Below, one piece after another: positions 1 to 6,237 of a stretch of 13,209 nt of DNA (position 1 is the first letter of the stretch; the number at the start of each line of letters is the position of its first letter). The position numbers and the translations under genes were made by a program. The notes under the pieces are model-generated. The model was not told the DNA's origin. It ran no database searches and saw nothing but the letters and a program-made list of their open reading frames with translations. The DNA comes from an uncultured Collinsella sp. (GTDB lineage: Bacteria; Actinomycetota; Coriobacteriia; Coriobacteriales; Coriobacteriaceae): NCBI GenBank assembly GCA_902464485.1, contig CABQJJ010000045.1:1-13209 (forward strand), in the 5' to 3' direction.

Positions 1-21
1 ACAATTGCAGCGTTTTTGCAT

Positions 22-28
22 GGGGGAG
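22..28 (+). promoter_or_regulatory. Ribosome binding site of the echA-echB fusion gene
   Basis: GGGGGAG ends 7 nt before the ATG at 36 and decides that start. The ATG at 31 lies in another frame and is too close to the motif. No promoter can be judged because only 35 bases precede the gene. Confidence 0.6.
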
Positions 29-35
29 TGATGGT

Positions 36-2918
36 ATGACGCTACTGTATTTCCTTACCCTGTTTCCGCTGGTACCGGCGCTGGGCATGCTGCTCGCGCG
101 CGGTGACCGCGCCCGCGATGCGGTGGGGCTCATAGGTTCCGGCATTATTATGGCGGTGACAGTTGTAGTCGCCGTCATGTTTTTTGGCACGGGCCCGCAG
201 AGCTTTGAGGTTGCCCCCGGCACCTCGCATGTGCTCTCGATCACCAGCTCCGCCATCGATGTCATCCTGTGCGCCGTCATCCTGTACAACGCGTACAAAT
301 ATAGGAACGCACTTACCACGGTGCTCGGCATAGTCCAGCTGGTGGGCTCGCTTGCCTTTGCAGCCATGACGCTGCCCGCGGCCGAAGCCGTCACGGCGAC
401 GCCGCTCTACCTGGACTACATGAGCGTGATCATGGTGCTCGCCGTCGGCATTGTCGGCAGCCTAATCTGCGTGTATGCCCTGGGCTACATGAAGGACTTC
501 CAGGCCCATGACGAGCACGAGGCCGCGCTGCGCGGGCAGGCCGCGCCCGACCGTCGCCCGCAGTTCCTGGCGCTTATGTTCCTGTTCCTCTCGGCCATGT
601 TCGTCATCGTGACGAGCGACAACCTTGAGTGGCTGTTCTGCGGCTGGGAAATCACCACCGTGTGCTCGTTCCTTATGATTGGCTACACGCGCACGCCCGA
701 GGCCATCAAGAACGCCTTCACCCAGATCATCCTCAACATGCTGGGCGGCATCGCGTTTTTGGCCGGACTCATGTACCTGCACGTTAACGGCATGCCGCCG
801 ACCATCTCGGGCATGATCGAGCTTTCCGGCGCCGGAACCGCGCAATCCGCGCTGCTGGTGATGCCGGTCATTCTGCTGTCGCTCGCCGCCCTTACCAAGG
901 CCGCGCAGATGCCGTTCCATACCTGGCTGCTCGGTGCTATGGTTGCCCCCACCCCCACGAGCGCCCTGCTGCACTCGTCAACCATGGTCAAAGCCGGCGT
1001 GTTCCTCATGGTCAAGCTGAGCCCGCTCTATGCTATCTATCCCGTGACGGGCTTTATGGTCACGAGTGTGGGTGCCATCACGTTTTTGCTCGCTGCCCTC
1101 ATGGCCATTTCGCAGAGCAACGCCAAACGCGTGCTCGCGTACTCCACCATTTCCAACCTGGGCCTCATCAGTGCCTGCTTGGGTGTCGGCGCGCCCGAGG
1201 CCGTGTGGGCGGCCATCTTCCTGATCCTGTTCCACACGGTGGCCAAGTCGCTGCTGTTCCTGTGCGTGGGCACGGCCGAGCATCATATCGGCAGCCGCAA
1301 TATCGAGGATATGGACGGTATGTTCAGCCGCATGCCGCACCTGACGCGTCTGATGATGCTGGGCATCATGGGCATGTTTGTGGCGCCGTTTGGCATGCTC
1401 GTGTCCAAGTGGGGCGCCCTGGTGGCGTTTGCGCAGACCGGCAACGTGCTCATGATCATGGTGCTTGCCTTTGGCTCGGCCGCGACGTTTTACTTCTGGG
1501 GCAAGTGGCTTGCCAAGCTTTCGGGCGTCGACCCCACGGCTCAAAACGTTGAGGTCAATGTTCATAAGACCGAATGGATGGCGCTCAACACCATCGCCGC
1601 GCTGCTGATTCTGTGCTGCGTGGCGTTCCCGGTTATCTCGAGTGGCCTGGTGTCGCCTTACTTGGCCATGGTGTTTGGCCGCGTGCCGTACGTTATTGGC
1701 AAGGACGCCATGTATCTGATGGTGGTTATCGTGGCGTTTATCGCCGTGGTGCTGCTGACTTCATTCCGCGTGAGCAACAAACCGCACGTAAACGTATATC
1801 TTTCGGGTGTGGGAACCGACAAATATCGCCATTTCCGCGGCTCGATGGGACACGAGGTGAAGGCCGAAAAGCGCAATTGGTACTCGGAGGACGCCCTTGG
1901 CGAGAAGCGTATTGGCCCCGCGGGTAGCGTCGTGTGCTGCAGCATTATCTTGTTTGCCCTGCTGTGTTGCGCGTGGATTGGGCCCGAGCGACTTGCCATG
2001 AGTGCGCCCTCGGTGCTGCGCGGCAAGTATTTCGAAGGCTCGGGTGTCGTGGGCATATTTATTGGCACCGTGGCGTTTGCCTTACTGGCGCCTTTGGTTG
2101 GTGGCCTGATCGACGGTCTTGACCGCAAGCTGTCCGCCCGCATGCAGGGCCGCGTGGGCCCGCGCCTGCTGCAGCCTTTCTACGACGTTGCCAAGCTGCT
2201 GCGCAAGGCCCCCGCCAGCGTAAACACCATGGACGATACCTATATGGCGTGCGCGCTCATCTTCACCGTCGTGGGCGGCGGCATCTTTGTGTCGGGTTCC
2301 AACACGCTGTTGTGCGCCTTTATGGTTACGCTCGCCGCGATCTTTGTGGTGCTGGCGTCCGCCTCGACGCAAAGCCCGTTTGCCCAGGTTGGCGCCGACC
2401 GTGAGTTGCTGCAGGTTATGAGTTACGAGCCCGCCGTTCTGCTGATGAGCGTGGGCCTGTACCTTGCCACCGACAGCTTTGATTCCATCGCCGTGACGGG
2501 GCAGTCGGCGCCCATCATCGTGTACAGCGCGCCCATTTTCCTCGCGCTGCTCGCGGTGCTTACCATTAAGCTGCGCAAGTCGCCGTTTGACCTTTCGTAT
2601 TCGCATCACGCGCATCAGGAGATCGTCCAGGGCGTCGCCACCGAGATGAGCGGCGGCACGCTGGCCAAGATGACCCTTATGCACTGGTGCGAGACCGTGC
2701 TGTTTTTGATGTGGGTGGGCATGTTCTTTGTCTGGGACAACCCGGTGAGCTGGGTGGTTGCCCTGGTCGTGATGGTCGCGACGTACTTTGTCGAGGTGCT
2801 GATCGACAACACCTTCGCGCGCAGCACCTGGCGCAGCTGCTTTAAGCTCGGATGGGGCGTGGCGCTGGTGTTTGGCCTGCTCAACCTTATGCCCATCCTC
2901 GTCGACGTCTTTATTTAG
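36..2918 (+). CDS. echAB: Fused EchA-EchB membrane subunit of energy-converting [NiFe] hydrogenase (NuoL-like + NuoH-like)
   Basis: This is the membrane arm of an Ech-type group 4 hydrogenase, which translocates H+ or Na+ in step with electron flow from ferredoxin to protons. Residues about 1-590 are a NuoL/NuoM/HyfB-type antiporter-like subunit. Visible channel residues are Glu205 in CGWEITTVCSF, Lys288 in TKAAQMPFHTW, His313 and Lys319 in LLHSSTMVKAG, Lys404 in FHTVAKSLLFL and Lys458 in VSKWGAL. Residues about 660-960 are a NuoH/EchB-type subunit with QGRVGPR (704-710), ELLQVMSYEP around Glu798, and KSPFDLSYSHHAHQE (848-862) followed by Glu870. The His-rich form of that last motif is typical of EchB rather than of complex I NuoH. 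A hydrophilic linker (about 587-625) and one extra hydrophobic segment (about 628-645) join the halves. EchA and EchB are normally separate proteins, so the fusion is unusual. The reading frame is open throughout, with no internal stop. Automated annotation may name it NADH-quinone oxidoreductase subunit L or H, but no NADH module is present. Confidence 0.9.
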   Translation: MTLLYFLTLFPLVPALGMLLARGDRARDAVGLIGSGIIMAVTVVVAVMFFGTGPQSFEVAPGTSHVLSITSSAIDVILCAVILYNAYKYRNALTTVLGIVQLVGSLAFAAMTLPAAEAVTATPLYLDYMSVIMVLAVGIVGSLICVYALGYMKDFQAHDEHEAALRGQAAPDRRPQFLALMFLFLSAMFVIVTSDNLEWLFCGWEITTVCSFLMIGYTRTPEAIKNAFTQIILNMLGGIAFLAGLMYLHVNGMPPTISGMIELSGAGTAQSALLVMPVILLSLAALTKAAQMPFHTWLLGAMVAPTPTSALLHSSTMVKAGVFLMVKLSPLYAIYPVTGFMVTSVGAITFLLAALMAISQSNAKRVLAYSTISNLGLISACLGVGAPEAVWAAIFLILFHTVAKSLLFLCVGTAEHHIGSRNIEDMDGMFSRMPHLTRLMMLGIMGMFVAPFGMLVSKWGALVAFAQTGNVLMIMVLAFGSAATFYFWGKWLAKLSGVDPTAQNVEVNVHKTEWMALNTIAALLILCCVAFPVISSGLVSPYLAMVFGRVPYVIGKDAMYLMVVIVAFIAVVLLTSFRVSNKPHVNVYLSGVGTDKYRHFRGSMGHEVKAEKRNWYSEDALGEKRIGPAGSVVCCSIILFALLCCAWIGPERLAMSAPSVLRGKYFEGSGVVGIFIGTVAFALLAPLVGGLIDGLDRKLSARMQGRVGPRLLQPFYDVAKLLRKAPASVNTMDDTYMACALIFTVVGGGIFVSGSNTLLCAFMVTLAAIFVVLASASTQSPFAQVGADRELLQVMSYEPAVLLMSVGLYLATDSFDSIAVTGQSAPIIVYSAPIFLALLAVLTIKLRKSPFDLSYSHHAHQEIVQGVATEMSGGTLAKMTLMHWCETVLFLMWVGMFFVWDNPVSWVVALVVMVATYFVEVLIDNTFARSTWRSCFKLGWGVALVFGLLNLMPILVDVFI

Positions 2919-2922
2919 GAGG
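2917..2922 (+). promoter_or_regulatory. Ribosome binding site of echC overlapping the echAB stop
   Basis: AGGAGG begins inside the TAG stop of the preceding gene and ends 8 nt before the ATG at 2931. This perfect Shine-Dalgarno sets the echC start and favours translational coupling of the two genes. Confidence 0.7.
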
Positions 2923-2930
2923 CGGCATCC

Positions 2931-3515
2931 ATGGATCATAAAATGTCGCGCTCGCCGTGGGTTATTCATTACGACGGCTCGAGCTGCAACGGATGCGATA
3001 TCGAGGTGCTGGCCTCGCTCACGCCACTGTTCGATGCGGAGCGCTTTGGCGTGGTCAACACCGGCAACCCCAAGCATGCGGACATCTTTTTGGTGACGGG
3101 GTCGGTCAATGCCCAGAACCTGCCCGTCGTGCGCCAGATCTACAACCAGATGCTCGAGCCCAAGTGCGTGGTGGCCTGCGGTATCTGCGCGTGTTCGGGC
3201 GGCGTATTCCGCGATGCCTATAACGTGATCGGCGGCGTGGACCGCGCGATTCCCGTGGATGTGTACGCGCCCGGGTGCGCCATTCGCCCCGAGACCGTGA
3301 TCGATGCCATCGTGGAGGCGTGCGGCATCCTGGACCAGAAGGAGGCCGTGATGCGCGCCGGTGGTGATCCGCTCACTGTAGGCGGCGCTGCTACCTGGGA
3401 CGGTGGCGTTGAGCTGGGCGAGGACGGGTTTGTGGCCGCGGCTGGGGCCGGCGACGCGCCCGCCGCTGGCGACGCACCTGCTGAGACGCCCGCCGCTGTA
3501 AAGGAGGCCGAGTAA
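2931..3515 (+). CDS. echC: Ech hydrogenase small subunit EchC (NuoB-like, [4Fe-4S])
   Basis: This 194-residue electron-transfer subunit carries the proximal [4Fe-4S] cluster, homologous to N2 of complex I, next to the NiFe site of EchE. Residues about 8-145 are the NuoB/hydrogenase small-subunit fold. The four expected ligands are Cys19 and Cys22 in SSCNGCDIE, Cys86 in CGICACSGG and Cys116 in APGCAIRPE. The C-x2-C spacing of the first pair is the hydrogenase form; complex I NuoB has adjacent cysteines. There is no signal peptide or Tat motif, consistent with a cytoplasmic peripheral subunit. Residues about 146-194 form a Gly/Ala/Pro/Asp/Glu-rich tail that is not part of the family fold. The stop overlaps the echD start by one base (TAATG), which argues for coupled translation and fixes its place in the operon. 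It may be annotated as NuoB, but the context is a hydrogenase. Confidence 0.92.
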   Translation: MDHKMSRSPWVIHYDGSSCNGCDIEVLASLTPLFDAERFGVVNTGNPKHADIFLVTGSVNAQNLPVVRQIYNQMLEPKCVVACGICACSGGVFRDAYNVIGGVDRAIPVDVYAPGCAIRPETVIDAIVEACGILDQKEAVMRAGGDPLTVGGAATWDGGVELGEDGFVAAAGAGDAPAAGDAPAETPAAVKEAE

Positions 3516-4231
3516 TGCAAAAGGCTATCTATGCCACCGTCGGGATCGACGAGCTTCTGTCGCATGTCCAGGCGCTCAAGGGCGTCGGTGCCCGCTTTGT
3601 GCAAATGCACGCCGAGCGCAACGTCGACGACGGCTCGTATCGCTTGGTCTATACGTTTATCAACGCTCGTGCTGCTCAGGAGCATATTGCTCAGGACGGC
3701 AGCTATGCGATTGAGAACCTGGTAGTCGAGGGCATCGACCAGTACCAGGAGATTCCGTCCATCAGCTCGTACTATCCGGCGGTATTTCCGTTTGAAAACG
3801 AAGCGCACGACCTGTTTGGTCTTGCCATTACCGACATGCAGATTGACTTTAAGGGCTTTTTCTACCAGGTCTCGACTGCCGAACCCATGAGCGTTATCAC
3901 GCCCGAGGTGAAGGCCGCGCGCGAGAAAGCCATGAAGGTCCGTGCCGCCGCCGAGGCCAAGGCGCGCAAGGCTGCTGCCGAGAAGGCCGCCGCGGCTGCG
4001 GCTGCTGCAGGGGAGAGCGCTGCGGGCGCCGGCGATGCCGCGGGCGCCGCTGCTCTGCCCGCTGCGGCTGCCGGCTCCGATGCTCAGCATGACGAGGCCG
4101 CTGCCAAGGCTGCGCTCAAGGCCGCCGAGATGGAGGCAAAGCTTGCCGCCATGGATCCCGAGAAAGCGGCCAAGGTCCGCGCGGCGCTTGCCGCCAAGGC
4201 CGCCCGCGACAAGCAGAAAAAGGAGGCGTAA
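3515..4231 (+). CDS. echD: Ech hydrogenase subunit EchD (NuoC-like) with long Ala/Lys-rich C-terminal tail
   Basis: The first 125 or so residues resemble the 30-kDa NuoC subunit, or the N-terminal part of HycE/HyfG. It helps attach the EchC-EchE pair to the hydrogenase and has no cofactor of its own. The family signature appears as FPFENEAHDLFGL (residues 91-103), equivalent to the E-x-E-x-x-D-L-F-G motif of NuoC. The start is fixed by AAGGAGG at 3501-3507, 7 nt before the ATG, which overlaps the echC stop. Stand-alone EchD proteins are usually little more than this domain. Here residues about 130-238 add a tail dominated by Ala, Lys, Glu and Arg: two likely long helices (about 132-165 and 196-238) separated by an Ala/Gly linker. 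The tail's role is unknown; tethering or coiled-coil contacts are possible. The domain call is firm and the function of the tail is not. Confidence 0.87.
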   Translation: MQKAIYATVGIDELLSHVQALKGVGARFVQMHAERNVDDGSYRLVYTFINARAAQEHIAQDGSYAIENLVVEGIDQYQEIPSISSYYPAVFPFENEAHDLFGLAITDMQIDFKGFFYQVSTAEPMSVITPEVKAAREKAMKVRAAAEAKARKAAAEKAAAAAAAAGESAAGAGDAAGAAALPAAAAGSDAQHDEAAAKAALKAAEMEAKLAAMDPEKAAKVRAALAAKAARDKQKKEA

Positions 4232-4236
4232 GGTCC

Positions 4237-5325
4237 ATGGCACATCGCTCCGTTATTCCGTTTGGCCCGCAGCACCCGGTGCTGCCCGAGCCGCTTCACC
4301 TGGACCTGGTGATCGAGGACGACCGCGTCATCGAGGCAATTCCGCAGATCGGCTTTGTGCACCGTGGACTCGAGAAGCTCACCGAAAAGCGCGATATGCA
4401 TCAGTTTGGCTATATTGCCGAGCGCATCTGCGGCATCTGCGCCGTGGGCCACAGCTACGGTTATGCCAGCGCCTGCGAGCGCATGCTCGACATCGAGGTG
4501 CCCGGCCGCGTGCAGTATATCCGCACCATTCTGCACGAGCTCTCGCGTATTCACTCGCATTTGCTGTGGCTGGGTCTGCTCGCCGATGCCTTTGGCTTTG
4601 AGGCGCTGTTCTATCGGTCGTGGACCCTGCGCGAGCAGATTCTCAAGATCTTTGAGAGTACGTGCGGTGGTCGCGTGATTCTGTCGATCAACGAGATCGG
4701 CGGCCTTAAGCACGATATTGAGGACTCCGAGCTGGCGGGCATTGTCCGGACGCTTGACGCCATGCGCCCCGGCTACGAGGCTCTGGTGCATACGTTTTTG
4801 GACGACGACAGCTGCGGCGAGCGCTTGCATGGCGTGGGCGTGATCAGTAAGAAGGATGCGCTGGAGCTTTCGATGGTCGGCCCGTTCGGCCGCGCCTCGG
4901 GCGTGGATTACGACGTGCGCATGTTTGGCGATGGCGCCTATGCAGGCCTTGCCGCGTTTGAGCCCATCGTTGCTACCGATGGCGACTGCTATGCCCGCTG
5001 CCAGGTGCGTTGTGCCGAGGTTGCGCAGGCCATGGACATCATCAAAGAGCTTGTGGGCAAGATTCCGCACGACGGTATCGGCGGACGCACCAAGCTCACA
5101 CCGGCTGACGGCGCACGCGGCGAGGTTGTGATTGAGCAGCCGCGTGGCGAGGCGTACTACTATGTGCGTGGCAACGGCACCAAGAACTTGGACCGTTTCC
5201 GCGTGCGCACGCCGACGTCGCAAAACCTGGCGGGTCTGACGCATGCGCTGCAGGGCGTGCTTCTTGCCAACGTGCCCATGATTATCCTGACCATCGACCC
5301 TTGCATCAGCTGCACGGAAAGGTAG
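4237..5325 (+). CDS. echE: Ech hydrogenase catalytic large subunit EchE (NuoD-like, [NiFe] active site)
   Basis: This 362-residue subunit binds the NiFe(CN)2CO centre that reduces protons to H2 or oxidises H2. Both metal-binding motifs are intact: ERICGICAVGHS near the N-terminus (Cys65, Cys68) and DPCISCTER at the very C-terminus (Cys356, Cys359). These four cysteines separate a true hydrogenase from complex I NuoD, which has lost them. The N-terminus (PFGPQHPVLPEPLHL, then VHRGLEKL) is characteristic of group 4 Ech/Coo-type large subunits. The protein ends three residues after the last cysteine, so there is no C-terminal peptide for a maturation endopeptidase to remove. AAGGAGG at 4220-4226, inside the end of echD, is 10 nt before the ATG. 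Nickel insertion would still need HypA-F proteins encoded elsewhere. Confidence in the family and activity is high. The preferred direction of catalysis cannot be read from sequence. Confidence 0.95.
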   Translation: MAHRSVIPFGPQHPVLPEPLHLDLVIEDDRVIEAIPQIGFVHRGLEKLTEKRDMHQFGYIAERICGICAVGHSYGYASACERMLDIEVPGRVQYIRTILHELSRIHSHLLWLGLLADAFGFEALFYRSWTLREQILKIFESTCGGRVILSINEIGGLKHDIEDSELAGIVRTLDAMRPGYEALVHTFLDDDSCGERLHGVGVISKKDALELSMVGPFGRASGVDYDVRMFGDGAYAGLAAFEPIVATDGDCYARCQVRCAEVAQAMDIIKELVGKIPHDGIGGRTKLTPADGARGEVVIEQPRGEAYYYVRGNGTKNLDRFRVRTPTSQNLAGLTHALQGVLLANVPMIILTIDPCISCTER

Positions 5326-5332
5326 GCGCGGC

Positions 5333-5674
5333 ATGAGTTTACTGACATTTGCCAAGACGGCCTTGGGTTCTATGGTCAAGCAGCCGGTAACGGTGTGCTA
5401 CCCGCAGGAGGAGCTGACGGCGCCCGAGCGCTTGCGCGGACATATCGTCAATGATATGGACGTGTGCATCTGCTGCGGCATGTGTGCGCGTCGCTGCCCG
5501 GCGGGCGCGCTCGCGGTCGATCGCAAGGGCGGAACGTGGTCGATCGACCCGTACGCCTGCGTGGTGTGTGGTGAGTGCATCGAGAGCTGTCCCAAACACT
5601 GCCTGACTATGGACACCGCCCGCACTCCAGTCGCAGCGGACAAGACTCCCACGGTAGAAACCAAGCCGGAATAA
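5333..5674 (+). CDS. echF: Ech hydrogenase ferredoxin-like subunit EchF (2 x [4Fe-4S])
   Basis: This 113-residue polyferredoxin subunit of the NuoI/HycF/EchF type accepts electrons from soluble ferredoxin and relays them to EchC. There are two classical C-x2-C-x2-C-x3-C-P motifs: Cys45, 48, 51, 55 in CICCGMCARRCP and Cys76, 79, 82, 86 in CVVCGECIESCP. Cross-ligation, with the last Cys of each motif serving the other cluster, is the family rule. Extra cysteines occur at 22, 47 and 90. The N-terminal 20 residues form the amphipathic segment usual in this family, and residues about 94-113 are a Thr/Pro/Lys-rich tail. The Shine-Dalgarno is weak (AAAGG at 5318-5322), so coupling to echE (7-nt gap) is probable. 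It is the last operon gene and sits 10 bases before a strong hairpin. The order with the ferredoxin gene last matches echABCDEF rather than the CO-induced coo operon. Confidence 0.92.
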   Translation: MSLLTFAKTALGSMVKQPVTVCYPQEELTAPERLRGHIVNDMDVCICCGMCARRCPAGALAVDRKGGTWSIDPYACVVCGECIESCPKHCLTMDTARTPVAADKTPTVETKPE

Positions 5675-5684
5675 CGCTGGAATA

Positions 5685-5718
5685 GGGGCCGGCGGGGCAA
5701 AAATGCCCCGCCGGCCCC
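5685..5718 (+). terminator. Terminator hairpin of the ech operon
   Basis: GGGGCCGGCGGGGCA (5685-5699) pairs perfectly with TGCCCCGCCGGCCCC (5704-5718) around an AAAA loop, giving a 15-bp, mostly G-C stem 10 bases after the echF stop. No T run follows, so it may rely on stem strength or Rho, or simply protect the 3' end of the mRNA. Confidence 0.75.
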
Positions 5719-5749
5719 GCGCTTAAACGCGCGGGCGAGCCGCCGCGAA

Positions 5750-5903
5750 CAAAACTATGCCGGATTACGGGGCTGGATAGCGAACCTCCGACCATACAGA
5801 AAATCGCAAAAACAAAACCGCAGGTAGATAGCCTGCCGTTTTTCAAAAAATGAAGGTACGGATAAGGGCCCCGACTTTAGTCCCGTAATCCGGCATAGTT
5901 TTG
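5750..5903. repeat. 154-bp palindromic element with 25-bp terminal inverted repeats (MITE-like or structured RNA)
   Basis: The left arm 5750-5774 (CAAAACTATGCCGGATTACG followed by GGGCT) is the reverse complement of 5879-5903, except for one position (G5772 opposite T5881). Allowing G-U pairs, the stem extends to 28 bp (5750-5777 with 5876-5903). Inside, TCCGACC (5787-5793) can pair with GGTACGGA (5855-5862) with one bulged base, and a further hairpin lies at 5814-5842. The whole element can fold as one long imperfect hairpin. It is more A+T-rich than its surroundings and contains no ORF. Long terminal inverted repeats without coding capacity suit a miniature non-autonomous transposable element or a dispersed palindromic repeat. 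A transcribed structured RNA is the alternative. No convincing target-site duplication is visible (only AA on each side). Confidence 0.7.
5814..5843 (+). terminator. Internal hairpin with T run inside the palindromic element
   Basis: AAAACCGCAGG (5814-5824) pairs with CCTGCCGTTTT (5832-5842) across a 7-nt loop with one C-C mismatch, and the right arm ends in TTTTT (5839-5843). The A run on the left gives the bottom strand a similar layout. It resembles a modest intrinsic terminator, perhaps bidirectional, and would be a second stop for read-through from the ech operon. Confidence 0.4.
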
Positions 5904-5933
5904 AAATGACACCATATCCGTAACAGCCCTGAT

Positions 5934-5943
5934 CCCCCGGGGG
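5934..5943. repeat. Perfect 10-bp palindrome
   Basis: CCCCCGGGGG is a short perfect palindrome in the non-coding region between the 154-bp element and the TGTCTCA box cluster. It could be a protein site, or chance in GC-rich DNA. Confidence 0.3.
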
Positions 5944-5988
5944 TGGAAGAAAGCGGATCATTTTTGCCTGATGGCTCCGAGTCGCACC

Positions 5989-6006
5989 CGTTTTCCTGCG
6001 AAAACG
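5989..6006. repeat. Small hairpin upstream of the surface-protein gene
   Basis: CGTTTTC (5989-5995) and GAAAACG (6000-6006) form a 7-bp stem with a CTGC loop, ending 4 bases before the first TGTCTCA box. It could be an operator half-site pair or part of a leader RNA. No function can be assigned. Confidence 0.35.
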
Positions 6007-6009
6007 CCG

Positions 6010-6124
6010 TGTCTCAACTTTGGTGAGACATTTGTCTCACGCCCAAAACCGAATCTGGAACATGTGTCACCTGCCCTAATTGTGTCTCATTCCGTAACTT
6101 TAGGCTGATGCAAGGTCTGAGACC
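6010..6124. promoter_or_regulatory. Cluster of TGTCTCA / TGAGACA boxes, probable operator region
   Basis: TGTCTCA occurs exactly at 6010-6016, 6033-6039 and 6083-6089, and its reverse complement TGAGACA at 6024-6030. These make two overlapping inverted repeats, with 7-nt and 2-nt spacers. A one-mismatch copy, TGTGTCA, lies at 6063-6069. The near-palindrome GGTCTGAGACC (6114-6124) holds a further TGAGAC 18 bases before the start codon. The arrangement looks like multiple sites for a dimeric regulator controlling the downstream adhesin gene. The regulator is not encoded here and I do not recognise the motif. Confidence 0.5.
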
Positions 6125-6129
6125 GCGAG

Positions 6130-6136
6130 AAGGGAG
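6130..6136 (+). promoter_or_regulatory. Ribosome binding site of the giant surface protein
   Basis: AAGGGAG ends 5 nt before the ATG at 6142. This start is confirmed by the typical signal peptide that follows directly (MSKYTRG and then a hydrophobic core). Confidence 0.65.
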
Positions 6137-6141
6137 ACGCG

Positions 6142-6237
6142 ATGAGTAAGTACACGAGGGGTCTCTTGGCGGTGATACTGGCCGTAGTGCTGGTGTTGCC
6201 GGCTGCAGCATTTGCCATGCTGCCCGAGGCCAACGCC
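6142..6237 (+). other. Signal peptide coding segment
   Basis: A basic start (Lys3, Arg6) is followed by a hydrophobic core of about 15 residues (LLAVILAVVLVLP) and two candidate signal peptidase I sites: AFA before Met26 and ANA before Arg33. The export route is Sec, as expected for a sortase substrate. Confidence 0.85.

Larger units (their letters stand above)
5675..6141. other. Intergenic region between echF and the surface-protein gene
   Basis: These 467 bases contain no convincing coding sequence on either strand. In order they hold the ech terminator hairpin, a 154-bp palindromic element (5750-5903), a CCCCCGGGGG palindrome (5934-5943), a 7-bp hairpin (5989-6006), a cluster of TGTCTCA boxes (6010-6124) and the ribosome binding site at 6130-6136. 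No well-matched -35/-10 pair is visible. A weak candidate is TTGTGT (6080) with TAGGCT (6101), whose 15-nt spacing is poor. Confidence 0.7.

Noticed and set aside
3218..5379. Long - strand open frames opposite echC, echD and echE
   Set aside because: The + strand frames carry clear hydrogenase motifs with good Shine-Dalgarno sites. The antisense frames are Arg/Ala/His-rich shadows typical of GC-rich genes.
36..5674. Respiratory complex I (nuo) operon
   Set aside because: The large subunit keeps all four NiFe-binding cysteines (RICGIC and DPCISC), the small subunit has the C-x2-C hydrogenase form, and there are no NADH-module genes. The gene order is that of ech.
36..5674. CO-induced Coo hydrogenase or formate hydrogenlyase (Hyc/Hyf)
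   Set aside because: In coo operons the ferredoxin gene precedes the NuoC- and NuoD-like genes, whereas here it is last. In Hyc/Hyf the NuoC- and NuoD-like parts are one fused protein, but they are separate here. No CO dehydrogenase or formate dehydrogenase is present in the window.
5750..5903. CRISPR repeat pair
   Set aside because: There are only two copies of the 25-bp sequence and they are inverted rather than direct. There is no regular spacer array.
5607..5961. Small - strand open frames in the intergenic region
   Set aside because: They run across the terminator hairpin and the palindromic element, lack convincing ribosome binding sites and have no recognisable sequence.
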